DNA of 64,000 nucleotides from Candidatus Cloacimonetes bacterium 4572_55. GTDB lineage: Bacteria > 4572-55. The position numbers and the translations under genes are program-made. Where the stretch lies: the NCBI GenBank assembly GCA_002084765.1, contig NBMB01000021.1, forward strand, positions 61,903-125,902, written 5' to 3'. Under the pieces are notes generated by a model, which saw nothing but the letters and a program-made list of their open reading frames with translations, was not told the DNA's origin and searched no databases. Shown here in pieces: positions 28,301-36,817 of this stretch (position 1 is its first letter; each line of letters starts with the position of its first letter).

Positions 28301-31300
28301 ACGTATCAAGGCTGTGGCTGAATTCATTGAAGCGGAAGCAGTTGGATTGGGAGATGATGACCGGCAGTCTGGCTCGACTTTATGAGCATGGCGCGGATAT
28401 TGATTGGAAAGGATTCGACGCGGGGGTGAAGCGACGAAAAGTCTCGATCCCGCTCTATCCGTTTCAGCGTCGAGAATTCTGGATGAACCCGGTCGCTGAC
28501 GAGGTAAAGGAATCAAGTCCACGCGAGCAAGATGGACATCCTTTGATCGGGCGTCAAATCGTCTCGCCCGCGTTGAAGGATACGATCCTTTTCCAGACCT
28601 TTTTTAATAGTCAAAAGCCAGACTTTTTGAGAGAACATATCATTTACGATCGGATCATTTCCCCTGCCGCGGCGCACCTTTCCATGTTGCAGTCCGCAGC
28701 CAAATTGATCCACAAAACCGATTCTTGCATTTTGGAGAATATCCATCTCGATTCCCCATTGGCGATCCATCCGAAAAGCGAGCGAGAAGTTCAACTAATT
28801 ATCCATCGAGGCTCAGAGAATGGAGCCGATTTTGATCTCATCAGCCAGGACATGGAATACTCGGAGACGCACTGCACCGGATCGATTCGGCTATTTCGAG
28901 ACCCGGTTCCAGATCGATTCGAGGAGCGTCCCGATAAGGTCAAAGACCGATGTCCCGTCGAGGTAACAGGCAAAGAATTTTACACTGAATTTAAGGCGTC
29001 TGGCTATGATGTGGGACCCTCGTTCCAACGTATTGCGCACGGTTGGAAGGGCGACCATGAGGCTTTGGCAAAGCTCACAATAGACTCCAAAGATGAGAAC
29101 AGTTCCAACTTCATATCTCCAGGGCTGATCGATTCGATCCTACAGACCATGATGCTGGCTCGTAGCGACGAATCGGATCGACCCGTAGCGCGTGATCGCG
29201 TATACGTGCCGTTCCATTTCGACAAGGTGGAATTCTTTCGGACAAACATGACCCCTACAATCCGAACGCGCGCGCGCATTCGACCCGCGTCCGATAACGG
29301 ATTTATCCATGCCGACATATCGGTTTGGGACGAGGCGGAAAAGCCCCTGATGCGCATAACTGGATTCACTGTCAAAGAGACGGATCGGCGGGCACTTTAT
29401 CGGAAGATGAGGCAAGGCGCGTTGAACCGATCTCTATATCGCATCAAATGGCATGAGTCGCCCCCGCTGTCTGATTCCATCGCCCCCGATGCGACGTATC
29501 TTATTTTTGCTGACAAAGAAGAAAAATTTTCTCTATCAAACTACGTGATCGAATCCCTGAAAAAAAATAAAAACCAATACGTGCAGGTGACGCGCGGCGA
29601 GTGTTTTGAACGGATCGACGGCAACTCTATTTCGATTAATCCGTTCAATATAGAGGATTATACCCAATTACTGCGGATATTCAGCGATTCAAATAACAAG
29701 AATGCGGAGGATATCCATCTGCTCTATCTTTGGGGAAGGAATCCGTTGCCAGATTCAGCAAATAGGCTTCAGGTCAGTTTTAAGCGGAGCGCGGGTTGTT
29801 TGCTAAATTTGGTCCAATCCGCCGCGTCACTCTCTTGGTCTAATCCGCCGCGTGTGTGGGTGATCACTCGTCATGGTCAGCAGGTTTTTGATCAGGAACC
29901 GGTCACGCCGATCCAGACCGCTCTGTGGGGTTTCGGTCAAACGATCAGTCTGGAGCATCCCGAACTATGGGGCGGCTTGATCGATGTGGACGACTTTATT
30001 GATAAACAAGAAATTTCGGATCAGATCCTGGCGGAGACCGCGTCTCAAACAGAGGACGAGCAGTCTGCATTTCGAGGCGGTAAACGATACACGCCAAAAT
30101 TGGAGCGAATTTTGCCTACGGATCGGACTGGCGACAAGAAAAAAATTGTGGACTCTAACGGAAGTTATTTGATCACCGGTGGGATGGGCTACCTCGGGTT
30201 CCTATTTGCCAAAAGATTGGCGGAGCTTGGCGCGCGATATGTGATTCTCATGGGTCGTAGCAAGTCGAGTCCCAGAGTCGCGGAAGAAATTGAATCGTTG
30301 CGTCGGGATGGAGTCGAGGTCAAAATCGAGCGCGTAGACGTCTCCGATAAAAAAGCACTGGCGGATATGTTCTCGCGAATTCGACAGGAAGCACCTCAGT
30401 TGAAAGGAGTTCTGCACGCGGCTGGGTCGCTGGACGACGGCATGTTGATCCGCCAGGATTGGGATCGATTTGAGAACGCGCTGTCGGCAAAAGCGTATGG
30501 AGCATGGTATCTCCATGAATTGACGAAAGATTTATCGTTGGATTTTTTCGCCCTTTTTTCCTCAGCAGTTTCCTTTCTCGGAAATCGAGGGCAGTCCAAT
30601 TACGCGGCGGCAAACAGTTTTCTGGACGGATTGGCTGTGCACCGTCGGCAACAGGGTCTCCCAGGCGTCAGCATTGATTGGGGAGCGTGGGCGCAGGCAG
30701 GCATGGCAGTTTCTGACGAGGCGGTTCGCGTCCAATTGGCAAATCAGGGATTCCAATCCATTGATCCAGAGGATGGACTGGCTCTATTTGAGAGCCTGAT
30801 CATGGGCGATCTCCCTCGCGTCGCGATTCCGGCTTGCGATTGGCAGCGATATGTGGATCAATTGCCGGCTGAAAAAAAAATCGGTCTATTTTCTCAATTG
30901 GCGACCCGTTTAGATACAAAAACGCCCATCGAAAAATTGCCAAAAGGCAATGCAAAACAAAAGGATAAGCCGGAGCTTTTGAGACGGTTGGACCAGGCGC
31001 AACCTAATGAAATCCGTCGTATCACAGTCGATTTTTTGATCGAAAAGGCGCGGGAGACGATCGGAATCGATCCTTCGGAAAAAATTGATCCTGATAGACA
31101 ATTTATTGATCTCGGAGCGGATTCATTGATGGCGGTTGATATGCGTAATCAATTGACAAAGGGAATCGGCGCAGTTGTGCCGGTCAGCGCGCTTTTCAAT
31201 TATCCCACAGTCAACGACCTCAGTGACTACTTGATGGAAGAAATTTTGATGATCAAAAAAGGTGATAATACCCATGAGAATCCATCTGTGAAGAGCGAAT

Positions 31301-31389
31301 TTGTTGAAAAAGAAAAGAATGAATTTGACTATATCGACGATTTAGACGAAAAAGAGCTACTCGATATGATTGAAAAAGATTTGAAATAA
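25285..31389 (+). CDS. Type I polyketide synthase: (AT tail)-ACP-KS-AT-DH-KR-ACP
   Basis: The frame is open from 25213 (a TTG there is not a real start). Residue positions counted from 25213: end of the loading AT (to about 60); ACP, GVDSLTA (123); ketosynthase with DTACSSS (372), EAHGTGT (508) and NIGHLEG (548); acyltransferase with GHSIGEY (831) and HAFHSPL (931), the HAFH motif pointing to malonyl-CoA; dehydratase with H in LREHIIYDRIISP (1140) and D in GLIDSILQ (1304); ketoreductase with LITGGMGYLG (1652), an LDD motif of B-type (SLDDG, 1738) and S-Y-N catalytic residues; ACP, GADSLMA (1968). There is no enoylreductase or thioesterase. In the DH motif HxxxGxxxxP the glycine is an aspartate. 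An acidic, helical C-terminus suggests a docking segment. Confidence 0.92.
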   Translation, partial: EDEKSEILQTLATLHHVGCPVKLERMREPDRKLFLDYESDRKLDENKHIAVPPMIQELKELAPEKRRTAFIEQLKQAVAEETDQAVLLTDDRIGFFEAGVDSLTAIRIKDALSTHLGLTLSSTLIFDYPNLNLLTEFLAKKISSGYDLAGLTLESEKPGATEIQSKDWEGEPVNIAEPIAIIGMGCRFPGGANHPDLYWELLKNGRDAMIKIPPERWDIDKYYDPNPDALGKTYTRMGGFVTDVNPKTFDANFFKVSPKEAKSLDPQQRMLLEVSWEAFENAGIPIPTLSGKRVGVYLGICTDDYKGAHLWASDFDKIDAYSASGSMYCSAGGRLSYVFGFQGPNCSVDTACSSSLVALHLACQALKSRDAEIGLVAGVNGLFTPNLYVYFSKLGALSPDGHSKSFDASANGYARGEGCGAVVLKRLSDAQRDNDRILAVIRGVAINQDGASSSFTAPNGSAQQEVMRLALRRSGVQPRDVGYIEAHGTGTALGDPVEAHALGQVYGAGRSPEDPLIIGSVKANIGHLEGAAGIAGLIKIALMLNQEAIPPQIHFHTPNPLISWDELPIAVPTRQTDWNRSDTPRRAGLSSFGFSGTNAHVIIEEPPLDPNNNKNAADRPVHILPISAKNRNGLNELVEKYRDFFDRIEARQTHDQGQAILPHICHTASAGRVHFDHRTAFTGRSIEEFRRGFSSYSDDNNNNIKDLDAQKIVFLCTGQGSQYPGMGQMLYKTQPVFRQAMDHCGGLFDRYLDRSIIQLIYAPICAKDNSEKLINQTRYTQPGIFAIEYALAKLWQSWGAHPSALAGHSIGEYVAACLADVFSLEDAVKLVSERGRLMQSLPAGGLMAAIFADETVALDAIAGYDDVSIAAVNAPTGIVVSGAGESIRKIVESLKSKKIKSRQLVVSHAFHSPLMEPILEQFHRVAEEVAYHAPKLPVISNLTGKFATEKELTSADYWTDHIRGAVRFNDSMQTLNHDGYRIFLEVGAHSTLTSLGKQCLPDSDPHVSRLWLNSLKRKQLDWEMMTGSLARLYEHGADIDWKGFDAGVKRRKVSIPLYPFQRREFWMNPVADEVKESSPREQDGHPLIGRQIVSPALKDTILFQTFFNSQKPDFLREHIIYDRIISPAAAHLSMLQSAAKLIHKTDSCILENIHLDSPLAIHPKSEREVQLIIHRGSENGADFDLISQDMEYSETHCTGSIRLFRDPVPDRFEERPDKVKDRCPVEVTGKEFYTEFKASGYDVGPSFQRIAHGWKGDHEALAKLTIDSKDENSSNFISPGLIDSILQTMMLARSDESDRPVARDRVYVPFHFDKVEFFRTNMTPTIRTRARIRPASDNGFIHADISVWDEAEKPLMRITGFTVKETDRRALYRKMRQGALNRSLYRIKWHESPPLSDSIAPDATYLIFADKEEKFSLSNYVIESLKKNKNQYVQVTRGECFERIDGNSISINPFNIEDYTQLLRIFSDSNNKNAEDIHLLYLWGRNPLPDSANRLQVSFKRSAGCLLNLVQSAASLSWSNPPRVWVITRHGQQVFDQEPVTPIQTALWGFGQTISLEHPELWGGLIDVDDFIDKQEISDQILAETASQTEDEQSAFRGGKRYTPKLERILPTDRTGDKKKIVDSNGSYLITGGMGYLGFLFAKRLAELGARYVILMGRSKSSPRVAEEIESLRRDGVEVKIERVDVSDKKALADMFSRIRQEAPQLKGVLHAAGSLDDGMLIRQDWDRFENALSAKAYGAWYLHELTKDLSLDFFALFSSAVSFLGNRGQSNYAAANSFLDGLAVHRRQQGLPGVSIDWGAWAQAGMAVSDEAVRVQLANQGFQSIDPEDGLALFESLIMGDLPRVAIPACDWQRYVDQLPAEKKIGLFSQLATRLDTKTPIEKLPKGNAKQKDKPELLRRLDQAQPNEIRRITVDFLIEKARETIGIDPSEKIDPDRQFIDLGADSLMAVDMRNQLTKGIGAVVPVSALFNYPTVNDLSDYLMEEILMIKKGDNTHENPSVKSEFVEKEKNEFDYIDDLDEKELLDMIEKDLK

Positions 31390-31490
31390 TACTTAAACTA
31401 TTTTAATACGTATTTAAAAATCCCTATCTTTCCAAAAAATGACGTCTCTGACATAATTCGTAATTCGTAATTTTAAAAAAAGGGGGACTG

Positions 31491-32351
31491 ATGAGTATCG
31501 AAACGATTGGCGTTATCGGAGCCGGAGTGATGGGCGGAGGCGTTGCCCAGACCTTAGCCCAGACCGGACACAAGGTGATTTTGGTCGATATCAACGATGA
31601 TATCCTACAAAAAGCGGAAAAATATATCCGCAACCAGTTGCGATTTCAGCAATTTTTCCATAAACCGTCAGATGGGGAACGCCTGCCCGATCTGAGTGAC
31701 GTGATGGCACGCATCACTTTAACAACCGATTATCAGCAATTGCAGGAAGCGGATTTTGTTATCGAAAATGTGACCGAGAAGTGGGAGATCAAGAAAAGTG
31801 TTTATGAAAAAATGGATCAAATTTGCGGCGAGTCCTGCCTCTTTGCGGCTGACACATCAGCGATTTCGATCACCCGGATCGCGTCGGTCACGAGTCGGGC
31901 GGATAGGGTTTTGGGTATCCACTTTATGAATCCGGTTCCGATGAAAAAAACGGTCGAGATGATCCGCGGGTTCCACACGTCCGACAAGACCCTGGAGACA
32001 GCGCAGACCTTGATGACGCAGATGGGAAAGGAGTGGGTGGTCGTGAACGATTCGCCCGGTTTTGTCTCCAATCGCATCTTGATGTTGACTGTAAATGAGG
32101 CGATTTTTCTGTTGCAGGAGCGCGTCGCGGGAGCCGAACAGGTCGATACAATTTTTAAATCCTGCTTCGGTCATCCCATGGGACCGTTGGAAACAGCGGA
32201 CCTCATCGGATTGGACACCATTCTCTATTCTCTCGAAGTATTGTATGAAGAATTTAACGATAGCAAATATAGACCCTGCCCTTTGCTCAAAAAGATGGTG
32301 CACGCCGGCTTGTATGGTAGAAAAAATGGACAAGGTTTTTATTCTTATTAA
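31491..32351 (+). CDS. 3-hydroxyacyl-CoA dehydrogenase family protein
   Basis: The 286-residue enzyme has the NAD-binding IGVIGAGVMGGGVAQTLAQT at the N-terminus, ENVTEKWEIKK, the catalytic-region GIHFMNPVP with its histidine, and the C-terminal GHPMGPLETADLIGLD and GRKNGQGFYSY, all typical of 3-hydroxybutyryl-CoA dehydrogenases at full length. 'agggggac' precedes the ATG. It lies 100 bp after the PKS and 50 bp before a stand-alone ACP. The same pair occurs in FkbK-FkbJ and ZmaG-ZmaD type operons that oxidise a glyceryl-ACP to hydroxymalonyl-ACP, so this one may act on an ACP-bound unit rather than in fatty-acid metabolism. That role is inference; the FkbH and FkbI partners are not in the window. 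Confidence 0.88.
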   Translation: MSIETIGVIGAGVMGGGVAQTLAQTGHKVILVDINDDILQKAEKYIRNQLRFQQFFHKPSDGERLPDLSDVMARITLTTDYQQLQEADFVIENVTEKWEIKKSVYEKMDQICGESCLFAADTSAISITRIASVTSRADRVLGIHFMNPVPMKKTVEMIRGFHTSDKTLETAQTLMTQMGKEWVVVNDSPGFVSNRILMLTVNEAIFLLQERVAGAEQVDTIFKSCFGHPMGPLETADLIGLDTILYSLEVLYEEFNDSKYRPCPLLKKMVHAGLYGRKNGQGFYSY

Positions 32352-32400
32352 TCGGCTTAATCGACGCAACAAAATAAAAAAATAAATGGGGGATGATATA

Positions 32401-32649
32401 ATGGGAGATATTAAAATTAAGGAAAAGATTAAACCTTTTCTTTTTCGTTTTATTAAAAATCGTGACTTAAAGGATAACGACGATATCTTTGCCCTGGGCT
32501 ATGTCAATTCACTTTTTGCGATGCAATTGGTTCTATTTATAGAAAAAGAGTTCAAGATTCGGATCGAAAACCAGGACCTGGATTTTCAAAATTTTAGCAG
32601 TTTAGATCGAATCACCGGTCTCATCGCCGGGAAAGTGAATCGCGTTTAA
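32401..32649 (+). CDS. Stand-alone acyl carrier protein with NSL phosphopantetheine motif
   Basis: The 82-residue protein is started at the ATG at 32401, which has GGGGGA seven bases upstream; an in-frame ATG at 32386 is weaker. The phosphopantetheine site reads GYVNSLFAMQLVLFIEKEF, so the serine is preceded by N rather than the usual D. This V-N-S-L-F-A-M-Q-L pattern resembles the ACPs that carry glyceryl/hydroxymalonyl extender units (FkbJ, ZmaD) more than primary fatty-acid AcpP. It is probably in one operon with the PKS and the dehydrogenase before it. Confidence 0.82.
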   Translation: MGDIKIKEKIKPFLFRFIKNRDLKDNDDIFALGYVNSLFAMQLVLFIEKEFKIRIENQDLDFQNFSSLDRITGLIAGKVNRV

Positions 32650-32753
32650 CCTATGACCGGTCTTTTTTCTTGACCTCTTTCTCAACAGCTGTTATTTTAA
32701 ACCGTGATCATAAGATGGACGAATCGAAAAATACGCATAACCGGGAGGTTACG

Positions 32754-33269
32754 ATGGTACAGGTACAGGTGTTAGGGCTTGCAATGGACGTGACTCAAGA
32801 CCCGACAAGTCCTGTGATTATGCTAAAGGAAGTCAATGGCACGAGCGTTTTGCCGATTTGGGTCGGTCCCGCTGAGGCGACTGCGATCGCAGTCCAATTG
32901 GAGTCAAAGGAGATGTCGAGACCGCTGACGCATGACTTGCTAAAGACCGTTATCGAAGGAATGGGCGGGGAAGTGGTTAAGGTGATTGTCACCGATTTAC
33001 AAGAAGATACATTTTACGCCAGGATATTTATCAAACATCAGAACGAATTATTTAGTATCGACGCCCGTCCGAGCGATTCTGTCGCGCTGGCTCTTCGAAC
33101 CGACTCTCCGATCTATGTCCATAAAGACGTAAGCATGGACTTGGATATAAGTCAATTTCAAAAGATGGAAATCGAAGATGATAAAGAAGAATCAGGGGCG
33201 TCGGATATTCAGGAATATCTCTCCAATCTGGAACCTGAAGATTTTGGAAAAATTGACCCTGACGATTAA
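32754..33269 (+). CDS. Bifunctional nuclease (BFN, DUF151) family protein
   Basis: The ATG at 32754 has 'gggagg' at the right spacing; a longer frame begins at 32670. The 171-residue protein has the DUF151 core: VQVLGLAMD, VIMLKEVNGTSVLPIWVGPA, EATAIAVQLE, RPLTHDLLKTVIEGMGG, FYARIFIK and SIDARPSDSVALALRTDSPI. BFN proteins are reported to have RNase/DNase activity in plants, but the bacterial role is uncertain. The C-terminal tail is acidic (DDKEESGASD...KIDPDD). It is likely expressed on its own or with the following lipoprotein gene. Confidence 0.9.
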   Translation: MVQVQVLGLAMDVTQDPTSPVIMLKEVNGTSVLPIWVGPAEATAIAVQLESKEMSRPLTHDLLKTVIEGMGGEVVKVIVTDLQEDTFYARIFIKHQNELFSIDARPSDSVALALRTDSPIYVHKDVSMDLDISQFQKMEIEDDKEESGASDIQEYLSNLEPEDFGKIDPDD

Positions 33270-33310
33270 ACGACACAGTATTTTTATTTCAGACATCGTG
33301 GGTCGATAAT

Positions 33311-35116
33311 ATGAAATCTAAGCGGTCAACAAAGGTCTATTTTCTCTCGATTTTTACGATTCTTTTTTTTATCTGCGATTGCGCGCGTCCCTTGCCGGAG
33401 ACGTACGACCGAGACGTAAATCAAAAGGAAATTGAGAGGATTTACGGGCAAGCGCAGTCCGATTATAATAAAGGGGACTATCGGTCCGTGGCGATTCATG
33501 GTGAATCGCTTTTATCTCGATACCCCCACGCCGAGATTGCTTCGGACGTCCAGAAACTGGTCGGCGATGCCTATTATAAGATGGATGCGTACGAACTCGC
33601 CGCGAGCGCGTATCAGCGTTTCGTCCATCGCTATCCAAACAACCCGCGCATTTCCGACGTGTATCATTCCTCTGGGTACGCCTATCTGGCGTTGAATAAC
33701 CAATTTGCCGCGGCAAACAGTTTCCTGGCATATCTGGATATCAGCGATAATTTTTTGGAAAAACAGGCACTGTCCACGATGCTCACCGCTCGTATTTTTG
33801 ACGCGTTGGCTCCACCGAAATGGCGGGAATTGTTGAACCAATATCCGCAAACCGATGTGAGCGACGAGCTATCCTACCGGCTGATTCGTTATCATAATCA
33901 AGAACGAAAATTCGACTCTGTCCGAAGCGAGGCGTCACGTTTTCTGAGGGACTATCCCCGCAGTCAGTATCGCTCGGAAGTCGTGGAGATCGGACAAAAT
34001 CTCCCCAATCAGGCAGGATCGGATTGGAATTCGTTTGATACGCTGGAACGCAAGCCGTATGATGGAGTCGCGCGACAGCCGGTCACTTCCGGCAGAAAAA
34101 TCGGTGTTATTTGTCCTTTGAGCGGAAAATATGGACAGTTTGGAGCCTCAGTGTTAAAAGGCATGGAACTGGCGATTAAAGATTTCAAGGAAGAGAGCGG
34201 AATGTCCGTTGATTTTGTGGTGCGAAACTCCAGAGGAAACGCGGCTGAAGCACTGCACGCAACGCGAGACCTGATCTATAATGAAGGCGTGGTCGCAATC
34301 GTGGGACCTGTGTTAAGCGAGTGCGTCATATCTGCAGGGGGAATTTCGCAACAGGCGCAAATACCGATAATCACTCCGACTGCGACCGGATCGGAAATTA
34401 ATCTGATCGGCGATTATGTCTTCCAGTTTAACAATACCAGCGAGCAGTTGGGGCGGGCTATTGCCCAATTCTCGATAGATAATCTCTATCTTTCTTCATT
34501 TGCGATTCTCCACCCGCGGACTCCTTATGGCTCTGAGATGGCAGAGGGATTTAAGAACGTTGTTTTGGAAAGGAGCGCGACCCTTTTGGATGTGATCGAT
34601 TACCCGGCGGGAGAGAGCGATTTTCAGAAGGAAATACGTTCCTTAAAGTCAAAATCCCCGGAATGTTTGTTTATTCCGGCTGAAGATCGAGATATCTTAT
34701 TGATTGCCCCTCAAATCAATCATTATTATTTTGATACGCAATTATTAGGGGGAAACGGTTGGAATTCGGAAAAACTGATTCAGGTTGAAGGAAAAAATGT
34801 CAATGGAGCATATTTTGTCGATAGCTACCATAACGGAGGTTATCACGCCGGACTGAACCGTTTCAATGAGCGGTACTTTCGTCAATATCACGAAGAGCCG
34901 GATAAGATCGTCGCGCTGACTTATGACTCAACGCGGTTGCTGCTTGCCGGGATAGAATTGGGCGCGGAAACAGGACCCACGCTCTATGAAAAACTGCTCC
35001 AAATCAAGTCTTATCGCGGTGTTACCGGATTTGTAACAATGGAAAATAGACGTCTCCACAAGCATCCGCTTATCTTCCAGATCCTTGATAATCAAATTAT
35101 GGAAGTCTCAAAATAA
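33311..35116 (+). CDS. TPR/periplasmic-binding-protein fusion, probably envelope-anchored
   Basis: The 601-residue protein has an N-terminal hydrophobic signal (about residues 9-21) followed by cysteines at 22 and 24, which may be lipidated although the lipobox is not canonical. Residues about 40-230 are TPR/YbgF-like repeats (AQSDYNKGDYRSVAIHGESL, SAYQRFVHRYPNNPRISDVY). From about 260 there is a type I periplasmic-binding fold of branched-chain amino-acid-receptor type (KIGVICPLSGKYGQFGASVL, AIVGPVLSECV, IPIITPTATG, LTYDSTRLLLAGIE). The order TPR then PBP1 recalls LpoA, the activator of penicillin-binding protein 1A, but it may equally be a solute receptor without transporter genes nearby. 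I am sure of the domains, not of the role. Confidence 0.82.
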   Translation: MKSKRSTKVYFLSIFTILFFICDCARPLPETYDRDVNQKEIERIYGQAQSDYNKGDYRSVAIHGESLLSRYPHAEIASDVQKLVGDAYYKMDAYELAASAYQRFVHRYPNNPRISDVYHSSGYAYLALNNQFAAANSFLAYLDISDNFLEKQALSTMLTARIFDALAPPKWRELLNQYPQTDVSDELSYRLIRYHNQERKFDSVRSEASRFLRDYPRSQYRSEVVEIGQNLPNQAGSDWNSFDTLERKPYDGVARQPVTSGRKIGVICPLSGKYGQFGASVLKGMELAIKDFKEESGMSVDFVVRNSRGNAAEALHATRDLIYNEGVVAIVGPVLSECVISAGGISQQAQIPIITPTATGSEINLIGDYVFQFNNTSEQLGRAIAQFSIDNLYLSSFAILHPRTPYGSEMAEGFKNVVLERSATLLDVIDYPAGESDFQKEIRSLKSKSPECLFIPAEDRDILLIAPQINHYYFDTQLLGGNGWNSEKLIQVEGKNVNGAYFVDSYHNGGYHAGLNRFNERYFRQYHEEPDKIVALTYDSTRLLLAGIELGAETGPTLYEKLLQIKSYRGVTGFVTMENRRLHKHPLIFQILDNQIMEVSK

Positions 35117-35237
35117 TCGGATCCATAATTTCCATTTATCTCATATTATGAAATTACGTGGCAAAACAAATCAATAAGAGCAAAAAAATATGTACATGAC
35201 AAGGCGCAGATCCAAATAGCTTTGTCGCAGGTGAGCT

Positions 35238-36407
35238 TTAGCTGTTGGGAATCGGCAGCGTCACATAAAACGTCGTCCCATAATTCAGGCGGCTCTCTAC
35301 CGTGATTTTCCCGCGATGCAGTTGCACCACACGCCTGGCAATAGAAAGACCCAGCCCCAATCCATCTTGATTTCGTCTGTCGTGCTCTTCTACCTGATAG
35401 AAACTGTTGAAAATTTTTTCCAGCTCGCCGGCAGGAATACCGATCCCGTCGTCGGCAAAAGTCAATTGATAATATCCGGGCTTTTTATTGATTACAACCG
35501 TGACGCGCCCTGCGTGTTTTCCGAAGATGATAGCGTTTTGAACCAGATGATAAAAACCCTGTTGCAACAAGGTCGTATTCCCGATGACGCGCGGATGTTC
35601 GGTCTCTAATTTTAGTTCGAGCCGGATATTTTTCTCCGAACTTTTCTCTTCCAACTGCAAATAGGTAAATCGGATCAGCTTATCCAGATAAATCTCCTCA
35701 TCCATGGAATCCAGCTCTTGGCTCTGGAGTCTGGCAAATTCTAGCAGCTCATTCACAATATTGACCATCTGCTTGGAAAGGTAACCGATCATCTCCAGAT
35801 AATTCTGATAAGGTGGATCAAGTTTGTCGCTCAAATGCAGCGTCAGAAGCTCAGTGAATCCGAGAATGCCGGTCAGCGGAGTTCTCAGCTCATGGGAAAG
35901 AATAGACAAAAATTCATATTTCAGATTTTCCGCCCTTTTCTGAGCCGTCACATCATGGATAACCAGTACATAACCTTGATGATCGTGAATTCTCGATATG
36001 GAAATATGCAATGTCTTTTGGATAGGTTTTGGGATCGCGGTCTCAAAACTTGCGCGTCCATCTGCGGATTCCCATGCCTTATCAAGATGCCGCTCCAACT
36101 GGGGCAGCGGCAGAGCGTTCGTCAACCTTTTGCCGATCAACTCCTCCGGATTTTTCTCGAAGAGGTGACAAGCCACCGGGTTTGCCTTGACAATCACCGA
36201 CATTTCGTCTGTAGCGATCATCCCGTCCGACATGGAACTGATGATCGCGTGGATCTTATCCTTTGCAATTTGAATCTCTTGACCGCGTTTTTTCTCCGCT
36301 TTGTATATCTCCAAAAGCTCGTTAAAATTGCCCAGAGATCTCTGAATAGCATAGGATTTTTGAGCCTCAATCCGTTCATCCATGTCGCTTTTTTTTTGTT
36401 CGTCCAT
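35238..36407 (-). CDS. Soluble PAS-domain sensor histidine kinase
   Basis: The 389-residue kinase has no membrane segment. The N-terminal about 50 residues look coiled-coil (rich in Glu, Lys, Gln), then a PAS domain (AIISSMSDGMIATDEMSVIV, about 50-165), a HisKA domain with the phospho-histidine in FLSILSHELRTPLTGILGF (about 175), and an ATPase domain with HLVQNAI, FADDGIGIPAGEL and GLGLGLSIARRVVQLHRG. No response-regulator gene is next to it, so it is an orphan. It converges on the gene before it (stops 121 bp apart). SD 'gaggat' precedes the ATG. Confidence 0.92.
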   Translation of the reverse strand: MDEQKKSDMDERIEAQKSYAIQRSLGNFNELLEIYKAEKKRGQEIQIAKDKIHAIISSMSDGMIATDEMSVIVKANPVACHLFEKNPEELIGKRLTNALPLPQLERHLDKAWESADGRASFETAIPKPIQKTLHISISRIHDHQGYVLVIHDVTAQKRAENLKYEFLSILSHELRTPLTGILGFTELLTLHLSDKLDPPYQNYLEMIGYLSKQMVNIVNELLEFARLQSQELDSMDEEIYLDKLIRFTYLQLEEKSSEKNIRLELKLETEHPRVIGNTTLLQQGFYHLVQNAIIFGKHAGRVTVVINKKPGYYQLTFADDGIGIPAGELEKIFNSFYQVEEHDRRNQDGLGLGLSIARRVVQLHRGKITVESRLNYGTTFYVTLPIPNS

Positions 36408-36817
36408 TTTTTTATCCTCAAATTTCGACGAAATCGTAAGCCGGCGTCGAGAAATAGGGTTGTCGATTGTAATATTTTTGCGCGGTGCTGTTCGCTGATG
36501 AATGACTTTGTCGATTTAGTCGATAACAAGATTGAAAGCGGGTCAATTTCATCATTTTATTGTCTAAAACAGAAGCACTATCCTTAAAATAGGTCGATAT
36601 ATTAACAAAAGTAGGTGATCTTTTTCACCCGGATTATTCGTCATCACGGAAATCGGTCCGCAGATTACGCAGATTATCGGTCCGCAGATTACGCAGATTA
36701 TCGCAGATTACGCAGATTATCGCAGATTAAGAATTGATAATTAAAGAATTATATCTTTTTTGCCAAATTTTCTTCAGGAAAACGGAGCTGTGAGACGGGA
36801 AGGGCTCGGGATTTTGA
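36408..36817. other. Spacer holding a dispersed repeat
   Basis: About 410 bp upstream of the histidine-kinase gene and downstream of the oxoamine-synthase gene. Its middle is the 'cgcagatta' repeat described separately. I see no gene in the remainder. Confidence 0.6.
36631..36776 (+). repeat. Dispersed 'cgcagatta' repeat, copy 2 (expanded)
   Basis: Matches 2851-2953 from 'ggattattcg' to 'ttcttca'. It carries 43 more bases, which are one extra 24-base unit (cggtccgcagattacgcagattat) and one extra 19-base unit (cgcagattacgcagattat). Here the sequence is clearly non-coding. Confidence 0.9.

Noticed and set aside
36651..36732. CRISPR array
   Set aside because: The 'cgcagatta' words are contiguous and have no unique spacers between them, so this is a simple tandem repeat.
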